Shown: in pieces, positions 17,880 to 25,664 of the stretch | Layout of the letters: every line of letters begins with the position of its first letter | Position numbering within the stretch: position 1 is the first letter of the stretch | Assembly: GCA_965247995.1 (NCBI GenBank) | Contig: OZ252041.1 | Location: 372,001-436,000 of the forward strand | DNA length: 64,000 nt | Reading direction: 5' to 3' | Origin: JASLZO01 sp965247995 | GTDB lineage: Bacteria > Chloroflexota > Dehalococcoidia > UBA6926 | Translations under genes and position numbers: made by a program | Notes under the pieces: generated by a model | What the model saw: the letters and a program-made list of their open reading frames with translations, nothing else | What the model was told of the DNA's origin: nothing | Databases searched by the model: none

Positions 17880-18221
17880 ATGCTGCTGCTCCATTGCAAC
17901 TGTTGCGGAAGGGAGTCCCGCGACCTGACCCCGGAGATACCCGCGCCGTCTGGCATCAGGGTGGAGGATGTCGACAGCGATCCGTTTTATGTCTGTGCGG
18001 AGTGCTATCCGTCGGCCGGCGGCGAAGGCTACCGCTACTGCGCACGATGTGGCCACGAGACTCCATCGTCGGAGTTGGCAGGAGGTCGATGCGCATGGTG
18101 CCGCGCCGCCGACGACATTCCGTTCGACGAGCCGTCTGACGACGCATGGTGGGAAGACAAGGCAAGACGCAATGAGACCGCACCTCCGGATTCAGGGCCC
18201 GTTGGGCGGTCTGCCGATTGA
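17880..18221 (+). CDS. Cysteine-rich zinc-ribbon protein, function unknown
   Basis: The 113 residues contain four cysteine pairs: HCNCCGRES at the start, YVCAECYP, YCARCGHET and CAWCRAADD. These look like two zinc ribbons. The C-terminal 35 residues are acidic and probably disordered. I do not recognise the family. The gene begins 14 bases after the PHP phosphatase on the same strand and ends 10 bases before the convergent PAP2 gene. Codon use and the regular cysteine spacing support a real gene. Confidence 0.65.
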   Translation: MLLLHCNCCGRESRDLTPEIPAPSGIRVEDVDSDPFYVCAECYPSAGGEGYRYCARCGHETPSSELAGGRCAWCRAADDIPFDEPSDDAWWEDKARRNETAPPDSGPVGRSAD

Positions 18222-18231
18222 ACGGGCGTGG

Positions 18232-18840
18232 TTACGCGATATACGCTCGCCTCGCCAGTCGAAGGACACCGGTCGGCAGCGGTTCCAGAAGCCGGAGAAG
18301 CACCAGAGCCAGCCCGCTCGCTACGAGACCGATCGTCGCCCCCGCGATAACGTCGGCTGGGAAGTGCACGCCAGCGTACACGCGAGACAGCCCCATCATC
18401 CCCGCGATCACCACCATCGCAATCCCGAACGGCCGGTTGGCACGCATCACCGAAACCGCAATAGCGAACCCGACCGCCATGGAATTGCTCGGGAACGCCG
18501 GATCGGGCGGTAGATAAAAGATCGACTGCGCCGCCATAGCCGCTTGCGTGTCCACATCGAACGGCCGAGGCCGGAGCGCCAAGTCCGTTCCATTGAGCCC
18601 GAACACGACCAGGTTCGCGATCGCTATGGCCACCACACTGGCCAACACCGCCCGTTGCTGACCTTCCCGCCTATGCGGTGTCTTGGCGCCAAACCACAGT
18701 GCAAGCAATGAGAGCGACAGCAGGACAGGGACGAAGTAGTCGCCGACGAAGATCCGGGCAATGTTGTCAAGCAACCAGTTGTTTCCAGCTAACCCATTCA
18801 GGGTTTGGAACAGCGCGATCTCCCGTTCACCCGGGTTCAC
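18232..18840 (-). CDS. PAP2-family membrane protein with degenerate active site
   Basis: A 202-residue protein with about five membrane helices and the PAP2 layout. Motif 1 is LALRPRPF (87-94) without the usual lysine seven residues before; motif 2 reads FPSNS (116-120) where the family has PSGH or PSNH; motif 3, SRVYAGVHFPADV (152-164), is intact with the nucleophile His159. Active relatives are undecaprenyl-diphosphate or lipid phosphatases. Loss of the acid histidine may make this one slow or inactive. The GTG start overlaps the previous gene by four bases (GTGA). Confidence 0.75.
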   Translation of the reverse strand: MNPGEREIALFQTLNGLAGNNWLLDNIARIFVGDYFVPVLLSLSLLALWFGAKTPHRREGQQRAVLASVVAIAIANLVVFGLNGTDLALRPRPFDVDTQAAMAAQSIFYLPPDPAFPSNSMAVGFAIAVSVMRANRPFGIAMVVIAGMMGLSRVYAGVHFPADVIAGATIGLVASGLALVLLRLLEPLPTGVLRLARRAYIA

Positions 18841-19262
18841 GCTCTCGGGCCTTCATCTTCCCCAAACACGGCCTCGATGTAATTCATCGACCGCAAGGCC
18901 TCGAGTCCGCGTGCTATCCCAAATCCGCGCTCCCGCCGCCTCGCCCCAGACGAACTGCCGCGAGATTGAAGGAATCGGTGGATCAACGAGGTTGCGACAA
19001 CAGTCGTCGCCACCGCCGCGATGGCAGCGGGGATGAAGAGCAGTGTCTGCTCTGCGCCTTCCAACCCTCGGACGTTTCGGTCCACCGGGCCGAAGAACCA
19101 GAGGAACGAGATCGCCAGCAACACGCCCCCGATCAGTGTGGCCGATCTCCGCGATCGCACCAATTGCAGACCACTGAGGCCGGCGTATACGGCCGCCAGC
19201 TGAATCGTCCCCATGGCCGCCCAGAAAACGAAGAGCGCGTATTGGAGAGCAAGGGCTAGCAA
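18837..19262 (-). CDS. Small membrane protein, function unknown
   Basis: About 141 residues with three likely membrane helices (LLALALQYALFVFWAAMG, ATLIGGVLLAISFLWFFG, AAIAAVATTVVATSLI) and a basic tail. Its stop overlaps the PAP2 start, so the two genes are coupled and their products may work together. I chose the TTG at 19262, which has GGGGG seven bases upstream; an upstream start at 19361 would overlap ilvE and add a basic segment. No family is recognised. Confidence 0.6.
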   Translation of the reverse strand: MLALALQYALFVFWAAMGTIQLAAVYAGLSGLQLVRSRRSATLIGGVLLAISFLWFFGPVDRNVRGLEGAEQTLLFIPAAIAAVATTVVATSLIHRFLQSRGSSSGARRRERGFGIARGLEALRSMNYIEAVFGEDEGPRA

Positions 19263-19332
19263 GAAGCAACCCCCGTCCTGATTGACGGGAGACGTGCGCG
19301 CTGATGCTTTGGACCAGCCACCGCGTTTCCTC

Positions 19333-20277
19333 CTAGGCGATAGACGCCGCCCCTGGGACACCCTGCGTCAGTGGTGTCAACCAGTGTGCATAACGCTCTT
19401 CCTCACCGCGGACGATATTGAAGTACTTCTCTTGCAGTTTTGCGGTGATCGGTCCGATCCCACCGGTCCCAATTGCCCGGCCATCCACCTCGAGAACCGG
19501 CGTGACGTGCGCCGCGGTCCCGGTCAGAAAGCACTCATCCGCCACAAAGAATTCGCTCCGCAAGATACGGCGTTCAATCGTTTCTAGGCCGAACTCCTCG
19601 CGCGCCACCTGGATAACCGTATTTCGGGTCAATCCCTCAAGGATCTGATCACTCACTGCTGGGGTATGGAGCACGCCATCTTTGATCAGGAACGCGTTCT
19701 CACCGCTCCCCTCGGAGACATAGCCGTCTCGGGTCAACATGATCGCTTCGTCGTACCCACGCCAGATGGCCTCGGATTTAGCCAGGCTGTTGTTCACGTA
19801 CATCCCGGTTACCTTCGCGCTTGGAGGGATGATCGTGTCTTCCATACGCTGCCAACTGGAGAAGGTGCACCGGATGCCCTTGTCGGACTCGAGGTAATTC
19901 CCGAACGGCACCACGTATATCAGGAAGTCATCTTGAAGGTCATGGACGCGGAGGCCGACGACCTCGCTCGATTTGAACGCCAGCGGCCGAACGTAGATGT
20001 CCTCCCGGAACCCGGTCTGTTCCACCAGATTGACGGTGATTCGCTCAAAGTCGTCGAGCGAGTATGGCAATTCGATGTTGAGGATCCGGCAGCTTCTGAG
20101 TAGCCGCTCGTAGTGTTCACGGACGCGGAACAGCATGAGCTGCTCCGTCTCCAGGTTCCAATTGCCGCGGATACCCTCGAAGACACCAGTTCCGTAATTG
20201 AAGGCATGCGTGACCACGCTGATCTTCGCATCCTCCAGAGGGACGACTTTACCTTGGAAAAACGCGAGCGCTGGCAT
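19333..20277 (-). CDS. ilvE: Branched-chain amino acid aminotransferase
   Basis: IlvE makes the last step of valine, leucine and isoleucine synthesis by transamination with glutamate. The 314 residues include HAFNYGTGVFEGIRG (24-38), the cofactor lysine Lys155 in SAKVTGMY, SEGSGENAFLI and DECFLTGTAAHVTPV. This is class IV fold type. The ATG at 20277 lies eight bases after GGGAG; the TTG directly before it is not needed. It completes the pathway encoded by the T-box operon at 23-34 kb but is transcribed separately on the other strand. Confidence 0.96.
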   Translation of the reverse strand: MPALAFFQGKVVPLEDAKISVVTHAFNYGTGVFEGIRGNWNLETEQLMLFRVREHYERLLRSCRILNIELPYSLDDFERITVNLVEQTGFREDIYVRPLAFKSSEVVGLRVHDLQDDFLIYVVPFGNYLESDKGIRCTFSSWQRMEDTIIPPSAKVTGMYVNNSLAKSEAIWRGYDEAIMLTRDGYVSEGSGENAFLIKDGVLHTPAVSDQILEGLTRNTVIQVAREEFGLETIERRILRSEFFVADECFLTGTAAHVTPVLEVDGRAIGTGGIGPITAKLQEKYFNIVRGEEERYAHWLTPLTQGVPGAASIA

Positions 20278-20308
20278 CAACTAAGCTCCCAAAAAACCGA
20301 TGGCGCTC

Positions 20309-20317
20309 ATTGTAGCA
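20309..20317 (-). promoter_or_regulatory. Extended -10 promoter for ilvE
   Basis: On the minus strand TGC is followed by TACAAT, a good extended -10 element, about 32 bases upstream of the ilvE ATG. No -35 is evident, as is common with extended -10 promoters. Confidence 0.45.
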
Positions 20318-20340
20318 TTCGTATCTGCGACCCACTCCTG

Positions 20341-21174
20341 TTACGGTTTCCTGCCGGCCGCCCAGCCAAGTTCTCCGGACGCCCTGCCGTCCGCGATCAA
20401 CTGGCGGGTCGCCACAACAACTTCGGCCTCCGCAACCACCTGCTGGGCCTCGGTCATCCGATTCAATACACCCTGACTCGCCGGACTCCCAGCACGGCGC
20501 TGGTCCCAGTAGGTCTGCGCGTCGTCCTCAGTCCCCATGAACGTCAGCGGCACGAGGCCGTGAGCCGTGTCGGCGAACCCCGCCCGCACGAAGGCGTTCT
20601 CCAGCAGTTCAGGGTCTTGCGTGTTTACGCGTGGTGTTTCGGGAGGAGTTGCCGTCCGGGGGGGTTCGGAAGGGGCATGACGGCGCAGTACGCGGAAGGC
20701 GGAGGTCATCAAAGGGTTCCGGTCGTCAGATGTCCAGGTGGCCGCTGCCACCCAGCCGCCTGGCTTGGTAACGCGGCGTAGCTGCGTCATGAATCCCACG
20801 GGGTCTCCGAAGTACACCACCACGTTCCGTGATACGGCGGCATCGAAACTGTCGGGATCCAGCGCGACATTCGTGACCTCCATTCTCCTGAACTCGACGT
20901 TTGTCGCGCCGCGCCGCTCTGCCCGTTCCTGTGCGATCTCGAGGCTCAGGTCGTCATGATCGATGCCAACAACGCGACCAGCCGGACCTACGACCTCCGC
21001 AATCTCTAAAGCCGGGTCGCCGAACCCGGTTCCTGCATCGAGCACGGTCATCCCAGGTTGGATGTGCGCGGCGGCGACCAACGCCGCAATCGTTGGGCGC
21101 AGGAAGGTCATATACGGACCTTCATCCCAGGTTTCCAACGCCCTGCGCAACCGTTCATCACCCCTCCAGACCAA
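20341..21174 (-). CDS. SAM-dependent methyltransferase (class I)
   Basis: The 277-residue protein has the Rossmann SAM-binding motif VLDAGTGFGDPALEIA, the acidic residue in VVGIDHDDLSLEIA, and motif IV-VI segments FDAAVSRNVVVYFGDP and LRRVTKPGGWVAAATW. This is the UbiE/COQ5-like methyltransferase fold; the substrate is unknown. The TTG at 21174 is chosen because the strong ribosome site GGGGAGGAG ends eight bases upstream; a longer frame would overlap the preceding gene. It lies four bases after the stop of the unknown gene and is likely co-transcribed with it. Confidence 0.8.
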   Translation of the reverse strand: MVWRGDERLRRALETWDEGPYMTFLRPTIAALVAAAHIQPGMTVLDAGTGFGDPALEIAEVVGPAGRVVGIDHDDLSLEIAQERAERRGATNVEFRRMEVTNVALDPDSFDAAVSRNVVVYFGDPVGFMTQLRRVTKPGGWVAAATWTSDDRNPLMTSAFRVLRRHAPSEPPRTATPPETPRVNTQDPELLENAFVRAGFADTAHGLVPLTFMGTEDDAQTYWDQRRAGSPASQGVLNRMTEAQQVVAEAEVVVATRQLIADGRASGELGWAAGRKP

Positions 21175-21178
21175 GCCT

Positions 21179-22351
21179 TTACTCCTCCCCTTTGGCGTGT
21201 GCAGCAATATCTGATTCCGCCCACACAGCCTCGACCAAGGCCATCAGGCCCCCTGCCACCATGCTGTGCCCGCCGAGCACGACCGGAATCGGCGCCTCAA
21301 CCGCCGCTTGTGTGAACTCACGAAGGAAGTCATCTGCGATGTCCTCCCAACGGCCCAAGTCAGAGAGGAATCGGTCCTCTCGTGAAGCCGTCGACCGACG
21401 ATGCGCCAGCAAGACACGCGTGTCGATAAACGCCGCATCGCCCAACGCCGCGAGATGGTCCATCAGAGCCCTCACGCCCACCGCCTCCGCATGCAATCCA
21501 AGCAGTGATCGCGCTTCGTGCTGAAGCCCGAGTGAGCGCATGCCCCGCTCCTCCGAGAACACACGGGTCCGACACGCGGTCTCGCGCTCCAGGTAGGACC
21601 ACGTCGCACTCCCAATGCGGCCTGCGAGCACCACGGTCGCCATCGGCTGTCGGAATACCCTTCCTGCGTTGAGAACCCGATCGGGTTCCACGGCTGCGTC
21701 CCCGATCCATGTCTGCAGCCGGCGACCAATGCCGGGATGGAGAGCCGCCACCGCAATATCCGTCGGGTCGTCGATATCGAATTGGGTCGCTGCCGTTCGT
21801 TCGGGCTCGAACCCCGGCAAGCCGCAGTTGCGCCACAGGTGGAATGCCAGCCCGTTGTCTTCAGCCGGCAGCGTACCCGCAGACTGCAGCACCGTCGCCG
21901 GGGTAACGCCAACGAGGTCCGCCGAGTGCAAGTTGTTGGCGACTACCGCCCGCGGTTCGCGCTGGAGCGGGCCCGCCAACCGATTGAGGTCTTCTCCGGT
22001 TGAAAGGACCCCGGCACCAGCGCCGCCCGCGAGGACGCGTGTGAAACCCTCGCTCGCGCACAGGTCGCGGAGAAAATCACCAAAGCGAAACCCCGTGTCC
22101 GGGGAGCGCACCATTGACACACCAGAGGGAACGATGCCGACAAAGGCGTCGGGATCGGGCGTGGCGAGCAGCAATGGAGCGAAGACTTCGGTCGCCTTAG
22201 CCCGGTCCAGCAGATCGAGAGCGATCGCCGCCTGCGCCCCAGCCACCAGCTGCTCGGCCTGGCCAACCCCGGCCGGTCCCACACACAAGACGAATGGGAC
22301 CCGAGGCCCCGACGGAGCAGCGACCTCGTCGACCGTCCGCGCCGTCGTCAT
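21179..22351 (-). CDS. Unknown protein, possibly nucleotidyltransferase-like
   Basis: I do not recognise this 390-residue protein. The N-terminal 210 residues show hydrophobic strands and the ending DIDDPTDIAVAALHP, which resembles the D-I-D-x-P-x-D-L segment closing the GT-A fold of CofC, MobA or IspD-like nucleotidyltransferases. ANNLHSADLVG in the middle also fits that fold. The C-terminal part has LAGRIGSATWSYLERE, SEERGMRSLG and GGHSMVAGGLMALVEAVW and looks like a separate helical domain. It overlaps comF by four bases (ATGA) and is followed by a methyltransferase. Confidence 0.6.
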   Translation of the reverse strand: MTTARTVDEVAAPSGPRVPFVLCVGPAGVGQAEQLVAGAQAAIALDLLDRAKATEVFAPLLLATPDPDAFVGIVPSGVSMVRSPDTGFRFGDFLRDLCASEGFTRVLAGGAGAGVLSTGEDLNRLAGPLQREPRAVVANNLHSADLVGVTPATVLQSAGTLPAEDNGLAFHLWRNCGLPGFEPERTAATQFDIDDPTDIAVAALHPGIGRRLQTWIGDAAVEPDRVLNAGRVFRQPMATVVLAGRIGSATWSYLERETACRTRVFSEERGMRSLGLQHEARSLLGLHAEAVGVRALMDHLAALGDAAFIDTRVLLAHRRSTASREDRFLSDLGRWEDIADDFLREFTQAAVEAPIPVVLGGHSMVAGGLMALVEAVWAESDIAAHAKGEE

Positions 22352-23052
22352 AGCTCCCGCGTCACGGTGACACCGAAGATTCGCTCCGCTCCCGCCCCAC
22401 GTAGCGCTTCACTCGCGGATGTCAGCGTCGCGCCGGTGGTCGTCACATCATCAACAAGCAGCACGCGCATACCAGTGAGCTCGGATCCAGCTGGAACGTG
22501 AAACGCATGTTGCACATTACGCATCCGTTGACCGCGGGTCCCAGTTTCGACCTGCGACGACCTCTTCCCAGTGCGCACCAGCGCCGTGACGAAGGGCAGA
22601 TGCATCTCCTCCCCGACGACTTCCGCAAGCTCTCGTGCTTGATCGTACCCACGACGCCGCAACCGTGATCGGTGGAGTGGGACGTGGGTGACAAGGTCGA
22701 CATCGATATCCCACTTACGCACCAGCCCGGCCATCTCCAGACCAAGAGGACGCGCCAAGGCCCGTAGACCTCGGTATTTGAACTGGTGGACTAGGTTCCG
22801 CGCTGGTCCTTCCATCGACCACAGTGATCTGGCTCGAGTCTCCTGCGTATCCAAAGCGAGGTCTGGGATCCCCTCGAGGCACGTGTCGCAGAGGAAGGTG
22901 CCCTCGACGCCACACAACGAGCAACGCGGCGGAAGGACCGTGTCGATCGCGGCCGACACGAACCGCCGAACGCTCTCGACGTTCATCCGCAAGAACGCGT
23001 CGATCAGGGCTGGTCGTTGTAGCCGGGTGCTCGGCTCGGGTTTGACGCTCAT
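22348..23052 (-). CDS. comF: ComF-family phosphoribosyltransferase-like protein
   Basis: ComF proteins act in DNA uptake for transformation. The 234 residues have an N-terminal zinc knuckle (PPRCSLCG and FLCDTCLEG), then the phosphoribosyltransferase fold with HQFKYRGLRALARPLG, DLVTHVPLHRSRLRRRGYDQA and the PRPP-loop RVLLVDDVTTTGAT. It is unlinked to comEA-comEC but supports competence. Its ATG lies inside the ilvB promoter region on the opposite strand. Confidence 0.92.
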   Translation of the reverse strand: MSVKPEPSTRLQRPALIDAFLRMNVESVRRFVSAAIDTVLPPRCSLCGVEGTFLCDTCLEGIPDLALDTQETRARSLWSMEGPARNLVHQFKYRGLRALARPLGLEMAGLVRKWDIDVDLVTHVPLHRSRLRRRGYDQARELAEVVGEEMHLPFVTALVRTGKRSSQVETGTRGQRMRNVQHAFHVPAGSELTGMRVLLVDDVTTTGATLTSASEALRGAGAERIFGVTVTREL

Positions 23053-23070
23053 CTTCGGCTATGGTACAAA
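23042..23070 (+). promoter_or_regulatory. Promoter for the T-box/ilvB operon
   Basis: TTGACG (23042-23047), a 17-base spacer and TACAAA (23065-23070), the last preceded by TGG as an extended -10. Transcription would begin near 23077, just where the T-box leader starts. Confidence 0.6.
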
Positions 23071-23080
23071 CGTTAATTGC

Positions 23081-23366
23081 GACGAAGGGGAGTAGTAGCA
23101 ACGAACTCCGCGCACAGAGAGTCGGGGATGGTGGGATCCCGGCGTCGGACACCTGCGAACTCGCCCCTGAGCATGCCGATTGAAGCTCCTGTTGTAGGGA
23201 TGTCTAGGTTGGACGGGTAGCGTCCGTTATCAACGCATACGGGGGGTCCGTCATCCGGCGGATTCCAGTACCGAGTGGCCTCTCACCACAGCGTGCGACG
23301 AGGGGCAAGAAGGGTGGTACCGCGGGAACGAAAGCACCCGTCCCTTCGAGGGGCGGGTGCATTTTT
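23081..23366 (+). promoter_or_regulatory. T-box leader, leucine-type, upstream of ilvB
   Basis: The T-box senses uncharged tRNA and lets transcription read through. Visible parts in order: Stem I base GGGG (23087-23090) pairing with CCCC after the specifier; AGTAGTA on the left of the specifier loop; AGAGAG (23116-23121); GAA-CTC-G on the right of the loop, giving a CTC leucine specifier at 23160-23162; the highly conserved AGGGTGGTACCGCGG (23311-23325) with TGGT (23315-23318) to pair with the tRNA end; and a terminator. The TGGT fits a tRNA with A before CCA, as leucine tRNAs have. The specifier reading is my inference from the loop geometry. Confidence 0.93.
23334..23366 (+). terminator. 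T-box regulated terminator
   Basis: GCACCCG (23334-23340) pairs with CGGGTGC (23354-23360), extended inward by CCC/GGG around a TTCGA loop and followed by ATTTTT. Folding of the T-box antiterminator would compete with it. Confidence 0.88.
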
Positions 23367-23382
23367 GTTCTTCGGAGGAGTC

Positions 23383-23442
23383 ATGACACGGTGGCGTGCG
23401 GGAACACCACGCCAAGGCGGAATTGAAGGGAGCCCGAGCTAA
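23383..23442 (+). CDS. Possible 19-codon leader ORF overlapping the ilvB start
   Basis: ATG at 23383 follows GGAGG (23374-23378) and opens a 19-residue frame (MTRWRAGTPRQGG and on) that ends TAA at 23440-23442, sharing its last A with the ilvB ATG. The layout suggests translational coupling. It has no run of leucine codons, so it is not a classical attenuator peptide. It may also be chance. Confidence 0.25.
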   Translation: MTRWRAGTPRQGGIEGSPS

Positions 23443-25148
23443 TGCAGTTGGCTGGCGGGGAGATCGTCTGCGAGGCGCTGATCAACGAGGGCGTCGACCT
23501 CGTCTTCGGCCATCCTGGCGGGGCCATCCTCCCTCTTTACGATCACCTGACCAAATACCCGCAGATCAAGCACGTGCTTTCACGGCACGAGCAGGGCGCG
23601 GCCCATGCCGCAGATGGATATGCCCGCGCCACCGGGAAGGTCGGCGTCGCCATGGCGACGTCCGGACCTGGCGCCATCAATCTCGTGGTGGGCTTGGCGA
23701 CCGCATACATGGATTCGACGCCAATTGTCGCGATCACGGGTCAGGTCACGCGCCCAGCCATTGGTAAAGACGCGTTCCAGGAGAGCGATGTCACCGGGAT
23801 CTCACTCCCGGTTACAAAACACAACTACTTGGTGCTCAATGCATCCGATATCGCCGCCACCATCAAAGAAGCGTTCCATATCGCCCGCACCGGTCGACCA
23901 GGGCCGGTGCTCGTCGACATCCCGCGTGACGTGCTCCAAGAGATCGCAGAGTACGACCAGTACCCGACCACCCTCGACCTGCCCGGTTATCGTCCGGTGA
24001 CTGAGGGCGACCCGAACCAGATAGCAGAGGCGGCTCGGAAGATCGATGCGGCACAACGGCCGGTGCTGCTCTCCGGCCGAGGGGTTGTGGTGTCGCAGGC
24101 AGAACCGGAGCTACGGGCTCTCGCCGAGAAGGCGCAACTCCCGGTCATCCCTACCTTGCTGGGTCTTGGTGGCTTCCCTGGTACCCATCCGCTGAACCTC
24201 AGCCTGATGGGAATGCACGGTTCCGCCTTCGCCAATATCGCGGTCGATCAGTCCGACCTGATCGTGAATGTCGGTTCACGGTTCGATGATCGGATCGTCG
24301 GTCGGGCGTCCGATTTCGCGCCGAATGCGCAGGTCATCCATATCACGATCGATCCGTCCAGCATCCACCAGAACGTGTACGCCCACACGCCAATCATTGG
24401 CGACGCCAAGAGCGTGTTGCAGGCCCTAATCGCACAGGTCAAGCCGACGGAAAGGCCGGAATGGCTGGACCGGCTGGAGCGGTTGCGTCAAGAGCATCCA
24501 CTCGCCATTCCGGACGTCGATGGCCTCCTCCCCCAGTACATCATCCGGAAGCTCTGGGAGGAAACGCGTGGCGAGGCGGTCATCGTGACCGGAGTCGGCC
24601 AACATCAGATGTGGGCCGCTCAGCTCTACCTGACCGACCAACCCCGCGGGTTCATCACATCCGGTGGCCTCGGCACGATGGGCTATGAGGTTCCTGCAGC
24701 GTTCGGTGCGCAGATGGGCCGCCCGGACGCGCTCGTGTGGTCCATCGCCGGAGACGGTGGGTTCCAGATGACCATGCAGGAGCTCGCAACGATCCGAGAC
24801 GAAAAAGCTCCGGTCAAGTACGCGATCATGAATAACAGCTACCTGGGAATGGTGCGGCAGTGGCAGGAGTTGTTCTACGGCCGTCGGTACAACCAGGTCG
24901 AGGTGAAAGGGCCCGACTGGGTGAAGCTCGCCGAGGCGTACGACATGCTGGGCTTGCGCGTGGAGAAGAAGGAAGAAGTGGCCGACGCGATCCGACAGGC
25001 GAACGCGCACAAGGGTCCGGTGATCGTTGACTTCGTTGTCGAGCAGGAAACGAACGTCTACCCCATGATTCCCGCGGGCCAGTCCGTTGCTGAGATGGTC
25101 GAAGATCCAATGTTGGAGCACCGGCGGCAGGAGTCGATGTCCACGTGA
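23442..25148 (+). CDS. ilvB: Acetolactate synthase, large catalytic subunit
   Basis: IlvB joins two pyruvates, or pyruvate and 2-oxobutyrate, using thiamine diphosphate. The 568 residues have the N-terminal motif GHPGGAILPLYD and HEQGAAHAADGYAR with the catalytic glutamate, GPGAINLVVGLATAYMDSTP, the FAD-binding middle domain (NVGSRFDDRIVGR), and the ThDP motif GDGGFQMTMQELATI ending in NNSYLGMVRQWQ. Length and motifs are standard. It lies just behind the leucine T-box and starts the nine-gene operon; its small subunit follows with a four-base GTGA overlap. Confidence 0.97.
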   Translation: MQLAGGEIVCEALINEGVDLVFGHPGGAILPLYDHLTKYPQIKHVLSRHEQGAAHAADGYARATGKVGVAMATSGPGAINLVVGLATAYMDSTPIVAITGQVTRPAIGKDAFQESDVTGISLPVTKHNYLVLNASDIAATIKEAFHIARTGRPGPVLVDIPRDVLQEIAEYDQYPTTLDLPGYRPVTEGDPNQIAEAARKIDAAQRPVLLSGRGVVVSQAEPELRALAEKAQLPVIPTLLGLGGFPGTHPLNLSLMGMHGSAFANIAVDQSDLIVNVGSRFDDRIVGRASDFAPNAQVIHITIDPSSIHQNVYAHTPIIGDAKSVLQALIAQVKPTERPEWLDRLERLRQEHPLAIPDVDGLLPQYIIRKLWEETRGEAVIVTGVGQHQMWAAQLYLTDQPRGFITSGGLGTMGYEVPAAFGAQMGRPDALVWSIAGDGGFQMTMQELATIRDEKAPVKYAIMNNSYLGMVRQWQELFYGRRYNQVEVKGPDWVKLAEAYDMLGLRVEKKEEVADAIRQANAHKGPVIVDFVVEQETNVYPMIPAGQSVAEMVEDPMLEHRRQESMST

Positions 25149-25645
25149 AGCGGATCGTGTCGGCCCTGGTCCAAGATCGCCCTGGCGTTTTGAATCGCGT
25201 CGCGAGCATGTTCCGACGCCGCGGGTTCAACATCGCCTCACTCGCCGTTGGTCATAGCGAAAAGCCAGGGTTCTCACGCATGACCATCGTGGTCGACAAC
25301 ATCCAAGATTCCGTCGTCAACCAGGTCACGGCCCAACTCTTCAACGTGATAGAGGTCGTCGAAGTCGCGGATATCACGGACGACGAGATCGTGGCGCGGG
25401 AAACCGCGTTGGTGAAAGTCACGGCGAGTACGGCCACGCGCGGACCCATCATCGAGATCTTGGACCTCTTCCGAGGAGCCATCGACGTAGCTCACGTTGG
25501 CACCGGACACGTCATTATCGAGGTCACCGGTACCGGCGATCAGATCGACAGTTTGTTGGAATTACTGAAGCCATACGGGATCATCCAAATCATGCGGACC
25601 GGCACGATCGCGCTCGTCCGCGACGAGACGGTGCCCACTGGATAA
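25145..25645 (+). CDS. ilvN: Acetolactate synthase, small regulatory subunit
   Basis: The 166-residue partner of IlvB confers valine feedback. It has the N-terminal ACT domain (LVQDRPGVLNRVASMFRRRGFNIASL) and the C-terminal domain with VKVTAS, FRGAIDVAHVG and IVEVTGTG-like segments (IIEVTGTGDQID). The GTG start overlaps the ilvB stop, which supports balanced translation of the two subunits. Confidence 0.96.
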   Translation: MKRIVSALVQDRPGVLNRVASMFRRRGFNIASLAVGHSEKPGFSRMTIVVDNIQDSVVNQVTAQLFNVIEVVEVADITDDEIVARETALVKVTASTATRGPIIEILDLFRGAIDVAHVGTGHVIIEVTGTGDQIDSLLELLKPYGIIQIMRTGTIALVRDETVPTG

Positions 25646-25664
25646 GGGGGAGGGCCCGATCACT

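Noticed and set aside
24426..25121. 231-codon open frame on the minus strand
   Set aside because: Lies wholly antisense to ilvB and has no family features; an effect of GC-rich codons.
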